The position numbers were made by a program, and so were the translations under genes. From NCBI GenBank assembly GCA_031262205.1, contig JAISID010000078.1:1-6582 (forward strand): DNA of 6,582 nucleotides, written 5' to 3'. Positions 6,150 through 6,582 of this stretch are shown here, one piece after another. Every line of letters begins with the position of its first letter. Position 1 is the stretch's first letter. The notes under the pieces were generated by a model. The model did not search any database and was not told the origin of the DNA. It worked only from the letters and a program-made list of their open reading frames with translations. Source of the DNA: Holosporales bacterium (lineage in GTDB: Bacteria > Pseudomonadota > Alphaproteobacteria > RUG11792).

Positions 6150-6582
6150 ATGTCGGGAAAATTATTAATAGACGCTCATTATAACGACGAGATAAGAGTA
6201 GCGATAATTGGAGAAAATGGAAAATTAGAAAACTTTGGGGCTGAATATTCTAATAATAGACCTATTAAGGGAAATATATATTTAGCCAAAGTAGTAAGAA
6301 TAGAACCGTCTTTACAAGCGGCCTTTATAGACTATGGAGGAGAAAAACACGGCTTCCTTCCGCTCAGCTCTATTCACTACGACTACTTTAATAAAAACGT
6401 AATGGAAACGATGGAAGACGGAGACAACGCTATTTCCGACGGCTCCGAGGGCAAACGTCGCAAGAAAACGCTCAAAATACAAGAGCTTATTTCAACTAAA
6501 CAAGTTATTTTGGTTCAAGCGGAAAAAGAAATCAGAGGCAACAAGTGCGCGTTCTTTACAACGTTTATTAGTCTCCCAGGCA
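6150..6582 (+). CDS. rne: Ribonuclease E/G family protein, N-terminal part (cut by window end)
   Basis: The 144 visible codons are the start of RNase E, the endoribonuclease that begins mRNA decay and processes rRNA and tRNA precursors, usually at the inner membrane in a degradosome. The opening LLIDAHYNDEIRVAII and the S1 RNA-binding segment KGNIYLAKVVRIEPSLQAAF, continuing through IDYGGEKHGFLPLSSIH (about 40-76), match the family closely. A charged insert (about 81-107, acidic and then KRRKK) splits the S1 domain. Longer acidic inserts at this place are characteristic of alphaproteobacterial RNase E. The S1 half then resumes with LKIQELISTKQVILVQ and RGNKCAFFTTFISLPG (129-144). C133 replaces the glycine normally found in the RGNKGA motif. 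The DNase I-like catalytic domain, zinc link and scaffold region lie beyond the window. RNase G is the alternative, but the insert favours RNase E. Confidence 0.93.
   Translation, partial: MSGKLLIDAHYNDEIRVAIIGENGKLENFGAEYSNNRPIKGNIYLAKVVRIEPSLQAAFIDYGGEKHGFLPLSSIHYDYFNKNVMETMEDGDNAISDGSEGKRRKKTLKIQELISTKQVILVQAEKEIRGNKCAFFTTFISLPG

Noticed and set aside
1..6582. CRISPR array, tRNA, rRNA or transposase gene
   Set aside because: No regularly spaced short repeats, no cloverleaf-like sequence, no rRNA-like conserved stretch and no transposase motifs were seen on either strand.

Overview
The window suggests an AT-rich alphaproteobacterium, plausibly a host-associated or endosymbiotic lineage of the Rickettsiales/Holosporales type. 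The evidence is an RNase E whose S1 domain carries the charged insert typical of alphaproteobacteria, a type VI secretion gene standing alone, long AT-rich spacers with palindromic repeats, and a chromosomal parS site. The order-level assignment is inference. The class-level one rests on the RNase E sequence.

Layout from left to right. Positions 1-1149 are non-coding. They hold an exact 16-bp ParB-binding site (parS, 345-360) inside a perfect 32-bp palindrome (337-368), several short hairpins, and the first copy of a palindromic repeat of about 150 bp (619-769). Positions 1150-5631 encode one very large protein of 1493 residues, a TssM/IcmF-type inner-membrane component of a type VI secretion system. 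It has an intact P-loop and GTPase-like motifs, two predicted membrane segments, a long periplasmic region and an unusual charged C-terminal tail. Positions 5632-6149 are non-coding and hold a second, directly oriented copy of the palindromic repeat (5727-5870) plus hairpins. From 6150 to the right edge lies the 5' part of rne (RNase E/G family), cut by the window end after 144 codons.

The two genes are not functionally linked in an obvious way. tssM serves a secretion machine whose other parts are not in this window, and rne is a housekeeping RNA-decay gene. Both read rightward, each behind its own long leader and Shine-Dalgarno sequence. Both leaders share the palindromic repeat and a downstream 14-bp sequence in the same order, so an older and larger duplication (roughly 574-985 and 5684-6090) may flank tssM. 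The parS site is the most sharply defined non-coding element and suggests that this chromosomal region is close to the replication origin.
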